Assembly: GCA_030323885.1 (NCBI GenBank)
Contig: CM059198.1
Span: 8,640,086-8,704,085, forward strand
Source: Branchipolynoe longqiensis
Lineage: Eukaryota; Annelida; Polychaeta; Phyllodocida; Polynoidae
DNA: 64,000 bases
Direction of reading: 5' to 3'
A model generated the notes under the pieces. The model worked only from the letters and a program-made list of their open reading frames with translations. It had not been told where the DNA came from and searched no databases. Positions 20,430 to 31,310 of the stretch are shown piece by piece. Both the position numbers and the translations under genes were made by a program. Position 1 is the stretch's first letter; the number at the start of each line of letters is the position of its first letter.

Positions 20430-21020
20430 ACACTGTCTCTGTGAAAACTGAGCTGAAAGCTGCCTCCAAAAGTGTTGAAGTGCTGCTGGCTTTTGCAAGT
20501 TACCAGCGGCACTCTCTCGGGGAGCAAATAGAGGTTTCACACCGGCAAGAACATGTCAAGACAGGCGCAAAGCTATTTGTCCCTGCAGTGGCTGGTCGGG
20601 AGATGTTGGGGGTTCCATACATCAACTTCCCTTAATGCTGTCTCTGTGACAGGGCTACTAATCAACCTGATATTAAAAAAGTGTCGAAAGGCTGGGTTAT
20701 ATATATAACCACATTATTTTGCAGCCTGTTATGCAAAATATATTGTTCAAAGACTCAGCTATCATCGCCTGCTATTTTCCTGGTGAATAATTAATTAAAT
20801 CATGTAAATACATATATACTTCAAAAGTCAAATCGGGCACATTGAGTAGCCGACATGTTGGATTTTGTTCATTCTCTCTAAGTCCCTCTACTGCAGACTA
20901 ATATAGAAAAACACTTGAGTGCTGGAACAAGGATATCCAGCATTTGTTTATAGATTATTCATGCCAAGGTAGTTTTTGCCCGGAATTAGGCTAGCTCATT
21001 CACCCCTACTCTGGATTCAA
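20430..21020. repeat. R5 interspersed repeat, second copy
   Basis: Starts with CACTGTCTCTGTGA and continues through AAAAAAGTGTCGAAAGGCTG to CATTCACCCCTACTCTGGAT, paralleling 17020-17900. The 64-residue open frame at 20441-20635 has no recognised motif and is left unannotated. Confidence 0.5.
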
Positions 21021-21650
21021 TTTTTTTTCAATTCTTTTATTTTAACTCTCTGCAAGGTATGTTTACAACAAACTGAGGTGATACAATAAATGCATACAAA
21101 TTCCTTACATCCAGAAAGGATCCCAGAAAAGCGATGCTTATCTAGCTGGTCTCCATGATGTGAATGAAAAAGTGATGACAATAACAAATGATTAAACTTA
21201 AGCTACATTTTTAACTAATGATTATGATGAGATACTGATGCGTCTCTTCACAGTTAGTAAAAAACTAAGTAATGATAGGAATATTATATGTATATTGTGT
21301 CATGGATTCATGTACTTACGTGCAGTATCAGTAGTTATTTTGCATGTATGTTAATAGGGGTAAATTGTATGTTCTTTGCCATAGCCACTTGATATTTTGG
21401 ATAGGGGTGGAAGTATTGCGCTCACACCGTCTGGCACTGAGGTCACAAGGTCATACCGTTTTTTTCAAGTTTAGTGACAGAAATGTCAATAGCGGACGTG
21501 GAGCATTGTTCTGGACATGCGCAGCACGGATGTGTGTTTTGTGTAAATTGTAGTAGTCACTTCCCAGGCCTGTTACTATGTCTCTTTTTAGTTGCATATT
21601 CTGAGTTGTACCTTCTTTGTTGTTTCTATACTTTAAGCACAGTTAGCTAA
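21021..21650. other. Unassigned DNA
   Basis: The sequence begins with a T-rich run (TTTTTTTTCAATTC), possibly the reversed A-tail of a retroposed sequence. No further feature is recognised before the MITE at 21651. Confidence 0.35.
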
Positions 21651-22382
21651 AGGCCCTGTCACACTACGACGTAATGACGTCAGCGTAGGGAGAACGTGAA
21701 AAACGTCGAACTTCTCGGCGTAGTATGCAAATTTGGGCACAAGTTGAACGTGGATGCAGCATAGTTGACGAGAGCGTAACGTCGGTAAAGCGTAGTGATA
21801 GTGTCATTCAATGAGAGAGGACAACATAATTACGCTCACGGAACATTATGTACGTTATTCCATCACCAGAACTATGTTGCGTTATGTTACGTGACGTTAC
21901 ATACGTCATGATACGGTGGCGAAACGTTGAATGTACGTTGGACGTACGTTCGGCGTACGTTCTCCTGATGTTCCCATTACGCCACATGGGTTTAATGTGG
22001 GTCAACGTAGTGCAATGTAGTGCAATGTAGTGCAACATAGTGCAACGTAGTGCAATGTAGTGCAACATAGTGCAATGTAGTGCAACGTAGTGCAACATAG
22101 TGCACACCTACTAAGGTCTGTCTAATGTCATTGATGTTCGCCGAACGTGTACAGAACATATGGCAAACGTAAACCCTTACGTTTGAGTTACGTCGAAAGT
22201 TTTGAACAGGTTCAAAACCTTGACATGCGCCGACATAACACGACGTAACGTGACGTAGCTCGAGGTCAGTCTAATGTCATTCTGACATCGTCATAACATA
22301 ACCCAACGTACGTCAACGTAATGACGAAACGTGAGCATGTCAGGGTTACGTTGGTTCGTTACATCATAGTGTGACAGGGGTA
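21651..22382 (+). mobile_element. MITE family I, copy 1
   Basis: Ends are AGGCCCTGTCACACTACGAC and a complementary TGTGACAGGGGTA, flanked by TAA and TTA. The interior is a dense mix of ACGT(A/C/T) words in both orientations. About ten 10-mers of TGCAA(C/T)(G/A)TAG lie at 22000-22105. The palindrome TTTTGAACAGGTTCAAAA is at 22200-22218, ~170 bp from the right end. No coding capacity. Confidence 0.85.
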
Positions 22383-22489
22383 TTACACTGATCGCTATGT
22401 TCACAAAGAGCAAAAGTGTCCAGTTCCAACTTCCAACTTCCATGCAACCCTGCATGTGTGTGATTTAAGGGTGTTTCCTCCATAGGTAT

Positions 22490-22998
22490 CAAATGGGGGG
22501 GGTGAAAATGGGAAATATTGCCCCTAGAGCGGGACTCGAACCCACATCTCTTTGCATTCTAGGCAAGTGTGCTAACCATGACATCACCTAGGCTTCTTGA
22601 TATCACCACACTGCCCACACCTTCCTGTTTATGTGGCTCCTTGCCTGAAAGGTCAGTGCAGACTACTACACTCGTCCCCCTGGAATTGTAAGCCTTTTAA
22701 ATGGTAATTTAATGCTTACAATTACATACATACAGGCAATGCACTTACACATATAATATATACACAGGGTAGGTTCAACAACCATACAGCACGTAGCTTG
22801 TACAGGATCATGGTCAAGGTAACCAGTGTCATGGCAGGTGAAATATTGTGTCCAGAACGGGACTCGAATGTACATCTCTTTGCATTCCGGGCCAGTGTGC
22901 TAACCATTACACCACCTATGCTGCCTGATATCACCACACTACCCATACCTATCTGTATCTGCGGCTCCTTGCCTGAGAGGTCAGTGCAGACCACTACA
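22490..22998 (-). mobile_element. TRIM copy C, partly decayed
   Basis: The 5' LTR is 22827-22998 (172 bp, internal deletion) and the 3' LTR is ~22490-22670 with a blurred outer end. The PBS region (~22805-22825) is mutated, with the complement reading TGGTTACCTTGACCATGATC. The PPT complement CTCGTCCCCCT begins at 22671. Both LTRs keep the tRNA-like domain. It looks older than copies A, B, D and E, and no target duplication is clear. Confidence 0.82.
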
Positions 22999-23004
22999 CT
23001 ATCA

Positions 23005-23955
23005 TGAAAACACAATCAACGCCAGACCAACTTGAGTGAGGAATTTATGAAACTGTGTACATTAATACACTTTAAAAGTTTAATTGAGAGCTTTCTGTGG
23101 CCGCCATCTTGGTTTGTTGGGTGTGTTGTTTTTTTCATTCTCTACCAATTTCTGAGCTTTACACCAACATTGGTAACTACTGCTCAATGGAACCACTACC
23201 ATCAGTTGTTTTGTTTTGTTTGTTTTGTTCAAGAGTTGTTCTTCCTCTGAATAACATGTTGTCAGTGCTAATGTACTGGTCCTCCAGCCCTAAGGACAAT
23301 TGCCACTACACAGTAAACAAATCTACAACAACCTAGATAGACAATACATGATTTCCACGATGCATGCACAGAGAGTAATCCAGACACAGCATCTGTGGAG
23401 AGGCAATTGAGGCTCTGTTAAGACTGGCTTCATATTGAGCAACTGACACTCTATTCTGCACAAATGTGGATTTATATAGAAAACATACTTACCATTTTTT
23501 AATCATTTTTGATAATTATATCTGTATCATATCGATTCATTGATTGATTGATTGAAAAGCTCGATCATCAGTGTAAAACAACACAGTGACACACTGTCGA
23601 CCCACAACACGAGTGTCATTGCCTATCACCAGGTGTCGTACTAGTCACGGAAATATTAGATTTTAACTCTCCATGTGACACTTATGGCCAGTTTTCAGGA
23701 GGGTGACCCATATATATGTGAATATGAATATATGTGTGTATGTATGTGTGCATGTATATATTTGAAAGTATCAAATTTCGAGACCAAAACACTTATCTAG
23801 GTTTGATTCTAGATATCCAACTTAGATATCAAATTTTGCAAAGCAAAACACCTATCCAGATTTGAACCTACATACACAACTTAGATATAGCGATATAGCG
23901 AATGGTAGACAGTAAGTGTGAACACTTATTTGTCTCTCTTTTTTTTTCTTTTTTC
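23005..23955. other. Mostly unassigned, with small R1 and other repeat pieces
   Basis: CTTTCTGTGGCCGCCATCTT at ~23090 matches R5. ~23210-23340 resembles the fragments at 4425-4560 and 25790-25920 (ACTGGTCCTCCAGCC). R1-like pieces (AAACACTTATCTAGGTTTGA) are at 23760-23885. No gene is supported. Confidence 0.4.
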
Positions 23956-23959
23956 TTTT

Positions 23960-24273
23960 TTGTTGTTGGTACATTAGTTGTCCCAAGCAGGGGAAATCCC
24001 AGTCACACACGACTGGTCTTCCTCATTCCACTGCTGGTCGATAGAAAGCCCGAGCCTACACTTTTACCGACCAAAGGGATTTTTAACCTCCCACAACACA
24101 TAGACATGGTATGAGAGCAACCGGCCTTTGATGACGCTGGAAGTTATACACAGCAGTGGAAATCCAAATTGGCAGAGCTGGGGGCACGGGGAATCGAACC
24201 GCCGACCCTCAGATTAGGAGTCTGACCTAGAAAAAAGTCAGAGACTCTAACCACTCCGCCACAGAGAATGCCA
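23960..24273 (-). repeat. SINE-B copy, full length
   Basis: In plus reading the tail comes first (TACATTAGTTGTCCCAAGCA, GACTGGTCTTCCTCATTCCA), then the body, then the head ending ACTCCGCCACAGAGAATGCC. The head hairpin loop holds T6 in sense orientation. Confidence 0.87.
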
Positions 24274-24389
24274 CTAGTAGATACTAGTGCAGTTATTAAA
24301 CATTTGTTGCTATGTTGAAGGGGGGGGGGGGGTACTAAGTCAATTTATATAGACCTATTTCACGTGAACGTCATCATAGAAAATTAGGT

Positions 24390-24880
24390 GTGTGCGCACG
24401 CAGCTTGGCTGCAGGACAATACAAGGTCATACTGCAAACTCAATGGCTGTGAGCAAATCTTCATACAGAAAAAGTGAAATATCTCTCAAACTACACCACC
24501 TAGAAACAAACCGCTTGGCACGCATGCAGAAAACATATTCAAAGAAAAGGTTATATTAAATTTATAAGGTTAGGGTTATGCATTTCTATTAATTTTGAAT
24601 AAAATTGACGTTTTGAACTGCGCGTATCGGCAACTCAATGCATTGTCAATGGCTGTGAGCATATCCTCATACAGAAAAAGTGAAATATCTGTAAAACCAC
24701 AACACCTAGAAACAAACCGCTTGGAACACATACAGAAAACATGTTTACCAAAGTGATTATTTTAATTTATAAGGTTAGGGTTCTGCATTTCTATTAATTT
24801 GGAATAAAACTGATGTTTTGCACTGCGCGTATCAACAAACTCAATGGCAGTGTGCATTCGTTCTGCAGACAAGCTGTGCA
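24390..24880 (-). repeat. R3, two tandem units
   Basis: Two units each contain CATACAGAAAAAGTGAAATA, CCACACCACCTAGAAACAAA-type cores and AATAAAATTGACGTTTTG / AATAAAACTGATGTTTTG. Orientation is opposite to the dimer at 5825-6255. Confidence 0.7.
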
Positions 24881-24904
24881 CGCATACACAACGTTTATAA
24901 ACAT

Positions 24905-25112
24905 TGAAAGGGGTCTATAGAGTCAGAGTTTTGACATGCATACCAACATTAATTTAGCATGTTTACACTTCAAATAGTTCCTAAGTTAGTCATTTTGAAT
25001 CAAACTAAAATCGACATCTTTAATCAAACTAAATTACCTTCAAACTAAAGTCAGACAGTTTATAATGATCAACCTAATTTGTTTACCACGCAAAATGGTA
25101 GAAACTCAAATT
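24905..25112 (-). repeat. R1 fragment
   Basis: It contains GACATGCATACCAACATTAA, CACTTCAAATAGTTCCTAAG and CGCAAAATGGTAGAAACTCA, all matching R1. Both ends are lost. Confidence 0.65.
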
Positions 25113-25115
25113 CAT

Positions 25116-25452
25116 CAGTTTGTTTGTTGTTGCTTTATGTCCTAGCAACATCAAAGGCCATAACAGGACGGGTACCGACCTGTGACAGTGTGTACTCATG
25201 GCAACTACATAGTGTTGCTCCACTAGGAGACCAGGCGGCCAGCACTATGACCTGATATCCGACTCAGTCACATTATCCTGGCACTGACCCAACCAGTCCT
25301 TGACCTATCCTAATAACTCCGAGTGCCTGGCTAGGAAGCAACAAGTATCAATTTTTAAGTCATTGGTTCGACTCGACCAGTGTTCAAACTCACGATCCCA
25401 TGGTCTACCAACACGGGAGACGGACGCTCTAACTTATTCGGCCATCCCTTCT
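25116..25452 (-). repeat. SINE-A copy, full length
   Basis: Plus reading runs tail to head: GTCCTAGCAACATCAAAGGC, GATATCCGACTCAGTCACAT, CCTATCCTAATAACTCCGAG, and the head complement CTCTAACTTATTCGGCCATC. The B box complement is partly decayed. Confidence 0.85.
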
Positions 25453-25499
25453 GATTCAAATTCATCAGACTAGGCAACCATAGCTTAGTGAGGAGGTGG

Positions 25500-26110
25500 A
25501 GGAAATATGGAGATTAGTCACTCTGGGTGGTGGTGTGGGGGTGGGGTGGTGGGGAGGGGGGTGGAGGGGAGAGTTTACACCCCTGGGACCCCTTGACACT
25601 CACCCCTGGCCCCTCACATACCTCTCCCTGCCACCCCTGACATCACTATGACACGCCCATTCATTCTCAACTGTTAGAACCCACACCCACACCCACCCCC
25701 ACCCACCCCCTCTCATAGGCAGTGAGCCACAGGATGAATCCTCTTGATGTTTATTATTTTTCCTCTTTTTTTTTTCTTCTTTTTTTTTGTAAATATAGTT
25801 TATTCATTGAATAAAGTCTTTTGTCAGCGCCATGGCACTGGTCTTCCAGCCATCTGACAATACAGTTATTTACAATATATGTATATGTAGTCTGATATTG
25901 TCATCAGCAGCTAGCTCAATACACAGTATTAATCATTCCAAAACTTACATATGGTATAGTTTGACAATTCACATATAAAAGGTTTAAAATGATTTGTATT
26001 TGGAATAAGATGCGACGATCGAATGAATAGCACACACGCTTCTCATGTGATTTCAATTCCAGGCCGAGTGAAACAAAAGTTGTATTAATGCTATAGCCCG
26101 GTTCTGGATT
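25500..26110. other. G/C-skewed tract then unassigned DNA
   Basis: GGTGGTGTGGGGGTGGGGTG is followed by C-rich CCCACACCCACCCCCAC. A short interspersed repeat at ~25790-25920 carries TGAATAAAGTCTTTTGTCAG. No gene is supported. Confidence 0.4.
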
Positions 26111-26262
26111 CATACCGTCTGCTCTGACCACACCCATTGTTCCATGCCCCCTCACACATTATACATACTAGACACACCCAATGCCTCATCACACTGTGCA
26201 ATTGTCACTCAACGGTGGCCAAACCATTTTGAAAAGATTAGTTCTCATCAGATCAACAGGTC
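26110..26262 (-). repeat. R7 repeat (empty-site partner of a family II MITE)
   Basis: Its complement contains GGCATTGGGTGTGTCTAGTA, TATAATGTGTGAGGGGGCAT and TTTTCAAAATGGT. The same sequence at 31200-31311 is interrupted by a MITE exactly at GTG|TAA...TAA|GGGGGCATGG. Confidence 0.6.
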
Positions 26263-26612
26263 AAGTTTGTTTGTTTGCTTGTTGTTGTTTTATGTCCTAG
26301 GTACATCTAAGGTCATATCAGGACGGGTACCGACTTGTGACAGTGTGCACTCATGGTGATTTTATAGTGCTGCCCCACTGGGAAATCAGGCCGCCGGCAC
26401 CATGACCCGATATCCCACTCAGTCACATTATCCTGACACCGAGCTTACCGGCCCTTGCCCTATCCTAATAATGCCGAGCAGCAGGCTAGGAAGTGACAAA
26501 TATCAATTTTTAAGTCATTGGTTTGACTCGACTGGGAACCGAACTCACAAACTCCCGATCTTCCGCACGCGAGGCCTGTGCTCTGCCGATTCGGCCACCT
26601 CGCCTGCTCACA
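26262..26612 (-). repeat. SINE-A copy, full length
   Basis: Reads TTTATGTCCTAGGTACATCT at the tail end and CTCTGCCGATTCGGCCACCT at the head. Complete body between them. Confidence 0.87.
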
Positions 26613-26755
26613 GGTCAAAGAAGTATAGTATGATGAAAGCATCAAATTTGCAAAAGCAAAACATGTCTAGATTTGAACCTACATATCTAATGTAGATACT
26701 GCTGTATTTAATAAGTATCTGTTGCTGCATAGAAAGGCATACTAAGTCAATGTAA

Positions 26756-27021
26756 TGCCTGGTACACACCTCCCATATACGATTCACGCGCTAAAACTGA
26801 CTGCATTTCACAACCCAACCCGTCCCATTTCGTGACGTAAAACTGGCCGATGCAATTTTTTGAATGTCTTTCGATTCGAGTTTTAAGCCCTAAAACTGAG
26901 TTTTAAGTCGCGAATCGCAAGGCTCTGGTGTGCTAGGGGATCGCACACCTAACGACTAAAACTCAAACTTAGTCATGAAACGGGCAGTTTTAGGTGGTAT
27001 ACGGGAGGTCTGTACCGGGTA
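26756..27021. mobile_element. MITE family X
   Basis: Ends TGCCTGGTACACACCTCCCA and GGGAGGTCTGTACCGGGTA are imperfect inverted repeats (266 bp). TAA flanks both sides (26753-26755 and 27022-27024). The uninterrupted R1 sequence CAATTTAATAGAACC in sister copies shows one TAA, so TAA is the target duplication. The interior uses AAAACT(G/C)A words. Confidence 0.82.
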
Positions 27022-27119
27022 TAATAGAACCTGTTACTGCTGAAGCCTCCGGCTATGCCATGGGATCAGAATGTTGACAAGCATGCCAATATTAATCTCC
27101 AAAGTTAGTCTTTTAAATC

Positions 27120-28030
27120 TAAGTTACTTCAAACTAAAATATAATAATCTCAGAAAATGTAATATTAATAATGGTCTAATATAATAACCTAATATAATAA
27201 TAACCTAATATAATAATATAATAATCTCAGAAAATATAATAGTAATAATAAATAATAATCTAATATAATAATAACCTAATATAATAATATAATAATCTCA
27301 GAAAATATAATAGTGAGGGGGGTGAGGTGAAGAGAAAGGCAGTAGGATGGAGAGAGCGTGGAGATGGTGAAGGGGGCGGGTGAAAATATAATAGTAATAA
27401 TAATCTAATATAATAATAACCTAATATAATAATTTAATAATCTAATAATCTCAGAAAATATAATATGGTCTAATATAATAATAACCTAATATAATAATAT
27501 AATAATATAATAATATAATAATCTCAGAAAATATAATATTAATAATGGTCTAATATAATAATAACCTAATATAATAATATAATAATATAATAATATAATA
27601 ATCTCAGAAAATATAATATTAATAATAGTCTAATATAATAATAACCTAATATAATAATCTCAGAAAATATAATATTAATAATAGTCTAATATAATAATAA
27701 CCTAATATAATAATATAATAATCTCAGGAAATATAATATTAATAATGGTCTAATATAATAATAACCTAATATAATAATATAATAATCTCAGAAAATGTAA
27801 TAGTAATACTAATCTAATATAATAATAACCCAATATAATAATATAATAATCTCAGAAAATATAATATTCATAATTTACTATAATAATAACCTAATATAAT
27901 GATTCAATTATCTCAGAAAATATTATATTAATAATAATCGAATACAATAATAACCTAATATAATAATCTCAGAAAATATATTAATAATAATCTAATATAA
28001 TAATACCCTAATAAATAATATAATATAATA
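27120..28030. repeat. AT-rich minisatellite, ~60-90 bp composite units
   Basis: Units repeat AATCTCAGAAAATATAATA, TTAATAATGGTCTAATATAA and TAATAACCTAATATAATAA. Lengths vary by insertion of TATAATAA steps. One G-rich foreign segment lies at 27316-27382. Confidence 0.88.
27316..27382 (-). repeat. Inverted single monomer of the 28640-29457 minisatellite
   Basis: GGGTGAGGTGAAGAGAAAGG, CAGTAGGATGGAGAGAG and GTGGAGATGGTGAAGGGGG are the reverse complement of the C-rich unit that forms the array 1.3 kb away. It is embedded in AT-rich DNA. Confidence 0.85.
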
Positions 28031-28249
28031 ATCTAAGAAAAAGACAGAAGCTCAAAACAATCAGAAAAGGCAACTATAATAGTATAAGCAAATGTTACCG
28101 GTGCATACTAGGATGATTTTGTAAGGCGGAAAGTTTCACTATGCAGGTGGTGCATTTGTTGTAGGATAGAGGAACTGGGGGTGTATCAATAAGTAGTGAA
28201 GACAGCTATACTCACATAATATATTTTATCGCATATAATTATATACATG

Positions 28250-28311
28250 TAGGCCTACATATATATATACACATGTAGGCCTATGTAAGTATATATATAT
28301 ATATGTAGGCC

Positions 28312-28342
<31 letters not shown>

Positions 28343-28401
28343 ACGTGTAGGTCTATATATATATACATACATGTAGGCCTACATATATATATACATGTAG
28401 G

Positions 28402-28451
<50 letters not shown>

Positions 28452-28455
28452 TGTA
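28250..28455. repeat. (TA)n with palindromic TGTAGGCCTACA insertions
   Basis: TATATA runs alternate with CATGTAGGCCTAC/ GTAGGCCTACATG, so several perfect small palindromes occur in the tract. Confidence 0.85.
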
Positions 28456-28639
28456 CATCACGCTCTTAAAACAAAAAGGTCCGTTGGAATACTAGAATAG
28501 ACATTGTGATGGTTTATTCCGATGATGCATTGTGTCATTGCACATGTCTCTCGGCTAGGTGGCGGGGTGGTCAGGTCACGTGAAGACGCTGTGCACGAAT
28601 GTGACCCCCAAACGGTTACACCCTTCTTCACCCCCACCA

Positions 28640-29457
28640 CCCGCCCAGTCTTTACACCCACAACCCCCACCCCCCTCACCCATCTCCACCCTCTCTCCAT
28701 CCTACTGCCTTTCACTTCACACACACCCCCCCCCCGACCCACTCCCACCCTCTCTCCATCCTACCGACTTTCTCTTCACCCCCCTCACCATCTCCACCCT
28801 CTCTCCATCCTACTGCCTTTCTCTTCACCTCACCCCCCTCACCATCTCTACCCTCTCTCCATCCTACTGCCTTTCTCTTCAGCTCACCCCCTCATCATCT
28901 CCACCCTCTCTCCATCCTACTGCCTTTCTCTTCACCTCACCCCCCTTACCATCTCCACCCTCTCTCCATCCTACTGCCTTTCTCTTCACCCCCCCTCACC
29001 ATCTCCACCCTCTCTCCATCCTACTGTCTTTCTCTTCACCTCACCCCCCTCACCATCTCCACCCTCTCTCCATCCTACTGCCTTTCTCTTCACCTCACCC
29101 CCTCACCATCTCCACCCTCTCTCCATCCTACTGCTTTTCTCTTCACCCCCCTCACCATCTCCACCCTCTCTCCATCCTACTGCCTTTCTGTTCACCCCCC
29201 TCACCATCTCCACCCTCTCTCCATCCTACTGCCTTTCTCTTCACCTCACCCCCCTCACCATCTCCACCCTCTCTCCATCCTACTGCCTTTCTCATCACAC
29301 ACACCCCTCACCATCTCCACCCTCTCTCCATCCTACTGCCTTTCTCTTCACCTCACCCCCCTCACCATCTGCACCCTCTCTCCATCCTACTGCCTTTCTC
29401 TTCACCTCACCCCCCTCACCATCTCCCCCCTCTCTCCATCCTACTGCCTTTCTCATC
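28640..29457. repeat. C-rich ~50-bp minisatellite
   Basis: The unit contains CTCACCATCTCCACCCTC, TCTCCATCCTACTGCC and TTTCTCTTCACCTCACCCC, with small length differences. About 16 units. Two overlapping frames stay open for more than 300 codons only because of composition. Confidence 0.92.
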
Positions 29458-29461
29458 ATTC

Positions 29462-29640
29462 AAAATTTATAGAATTCAAGAACCCTAACCATATAAATTT
29501 AATATAGTCTTCATGGTAAAGATGTTTTCTATAAGTGTACCAATCGATTTGTTTCGAGATGGTGTAATTTGGGAGATATTTGACTTCTTCTATATGAAGA
29601 TTTGCTCACGGCCGTTAACAATGCATTTGAATGGAAGTGT
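29462..29640 (+). repeat. R3 fragment
   Basis: Contains TTTAATATAGTCTTCATGGT, TGTACCAATCGATTTGTTTC and GAAGATTTGCTCACGGCCGT, parallel to R3. The left edge abuts the minisatellite. Confidence 0.6.
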
Positions 29641-29903
29641 CCCTGGCAAACTGGTGTCCCTCGGAATCCGCATCACCGCCACCATCTTCTTCATCCCCTG
29701 CCCACTCACACATTCACCATCATCCACTCCCACACACCCCTCACACCCTCCCCACACCCCAACCCCGCCAAACTCCAGCCTCCAATCTTTTCACTTCCGT
29801 CAACTTCGCGTTTATAACGTGCACAGTGCGGTGGTTGTGAGTTTCTGTCATTGTCTGAGATAAATGTATTATGTTGGTCCGTTGTTATGTACCTTACTTA
29901 ATT

Positions 29904-30181
29904 ACAATACAATACTTGAACGGATGGGGCTGCCCTCTATGGAAGATCTTCTGATCAAAACGAATCTCCTGTGGACTGGACACCTCATGAGGATGTCATC
30001 AGACAAGCTACCAAAGCAGACCCTCTATTCTCAACTGTCTTCTGGTTACAGAAAGAGAGGGCGCCCTCGTCTCTGGTTCAAGGATACCATCAAGAGAAAC
30101 CTGAAGCTGAGAGACATTAAGACTGACTCATGGACATCACTCTCACAGCAGAGAGCTAAATGGAGAGTGGCAGTCAAGTAA
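29904..30181 (+). pseudogene. LINE ORF C-terminus (GHLMRM..RGRPRLWFKD type)
   Basis: The frame reads LPSMEDLLIKTNLLWTGHL, RMSSDKLPKQTLYSQLSSG, KRGRPRLWFKDTIKRNL, DSWTSLSQQRAKWRVAV and stops at 30179-30181. The order (R/L)W.GH..RM, LPKQ.LY..L..G.R..G.P...(F/Y)KD and SW..L...R..WR is a familiar tail of endonuclease/RT LINEs (RTE-like in my memory). The reading frame is still open, so the insertion may be fairly recent. Only a 5' truncated end remains. Confidence 0.75.
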
Positions 30182-30234
30182 TGAAAGCAGTCTTTGTCGC
30201 ATCGCGACCGACAGCATGATGATGATGATGTTGA
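29904..30234 (+). mobile_element. 5'-truncated non-LTR retrotransposon end with (GAT)n tail
   Basis: A 331 bp insertion with a 9-bp target duplication. It encodes the last ~90 residues of a LINE ORF and ends in CATGATGATGATGATG. The protein type is discussed in the coding entry. Confidence 0.82.
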
Positions 30235-30462
30235 TACTTAATTTGAACTAACTTTTATTTTAAATAGCTAACATTTGAGATATTTGAAGTGCAAACATGC
30301 AAAATTACTTGTTTGCAAGCACGTCAACACGCTGATGCCATCGTCTTCTACACAAACAGATTCTCTATTAAATTGCCCAATATCAGTATGCTCTTTTATG
30401 CTGCGACAAATGTTTAATAAGTACATCAGTATCTAAGTTAGATATGCATAATAAAATCTAGA

Positions 30463-30945
30463 TGATAGACGAGATCGCCTTTCTGACTGCTCATGCGCTG
30501 AACATGGCGTCGAGAGAAAAACAAAGGCACTTGGCCATTGAGTTTGCCGATACGTGTAGGGCAAAACTTTGATTTTATTCAAAATTAATTTTTTTAAATA
30601 CATAACAATTTGGCATAAACATGGATGCACACATGATATAATGAATATATTTAAGACAAAACTAGCCATAGTTAAGCATTGTGAGGAAAGAAACATATAA
30701 TTCTGCACAAAACAATCAGTCACTTCACAGGCTGATGTTTAATCACCATGTTTAATTTTTGTTCTAAATATTAAAATGTAAAATGTGTCAACAGAAACTT
30801 GTTTCAAAGAAATATATAACCCTATCTATTTCCTAGCTATACAGATGTTATTAACCTTAAAATATAAATAAAAACATGAATAACATAAGTAAAACCGACT
30901 CTGGCTATAGTTCTAACCCTAGTCTGAGTGACTGAGTTAATAAGT
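30463..30945 (+). repeat. Single arm of the fold-back element FB
   Basis: It matches the left arm of 50338-51270 (CTCATGCGCTGAACATGGCG, ACATAACAATTTGGC, GGCTGATGTTTA, TGTTCTAAATATTAAAATGT). It lies inside R1 sequence, whose TAATAAGT-CATCAGTATCTAA stretch is repeated at both sides. Confidence 0.65.
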
Positions 30946-31310
30946 GCACCAGTATCTAAGCTAGATATGTAGAATCAAATTTAGATCATTGTTTTGGTTT
31001 TTCAAATTTGATGATTTCATCGGACTATGCATCTTTAATCTAGCACGTTTGCACTTCAAATATTTCTTAAGTTACTCATTATAAATGGAAATTATTTCAT
31101 ACTTTAGTAAGGTACATTATCCTGATCAGCCTAAGATATTTATCTAAGAAAAATTACAAAAACTGAAAATCATCAGACTATGCAACAGTAACATTTTGTT
31201 ACCTTCGAATGATCTGTTGAGAACTGATATTTTCAAAATGGTGTGGCAACCGCTAAGTGACGATTTCACAGTGTGCGGCATTGGGTGTGTCTAGTGTGTA
31301 TAATGTGTAA
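30946..31310. repeat. R1 fragments followed by R7
   Basis: ~30946-31190 is R1 in two pieces (TATCTAAGCTAGATATGTAG; ATCAGACTATGCAACAGTAA). 31196-31310 is R7, interrupted by the MITE. Confidence 0.6.

Larger units (their letters stand above)
26620..28085 (-). repeat. R1 element enlarged by a MITE and an internal array
   Basis: R1 sequence flanks both insertions: TAGTATGATGAAAGCATCAA at the left and AGACAGAAGCTCAAAACAAT at the right. A family X MITE occupies 26756-27021 and an AT-rich array occupies 27120-28030. The array units derive from the R1 motif ACCTAATAT...ATCTCAGAAAAT. Confidence 0.7.
29828..30460 (+). repeat. R1 element interrupted by a LINE 3' end
   Basis: R1 sequence (GAGATAAATGTATTATGTTG) runs to 29903 and resumes at 30235 (TACTTAATTTGAACTAACTT). 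The nine-base TACTTAATT is duplicated on both sides of the LINE (29895-29903, 30235-30243). Confidence 0.75.

Noticed and set aside
28522..29488. Two overlapping 300+ codon proline/serine/leucine-rich frames
   Set aside because: They are translations of a ~50-bp C-rich minisatellite in two frames; repeat unit length shifts and composition explain the openness.
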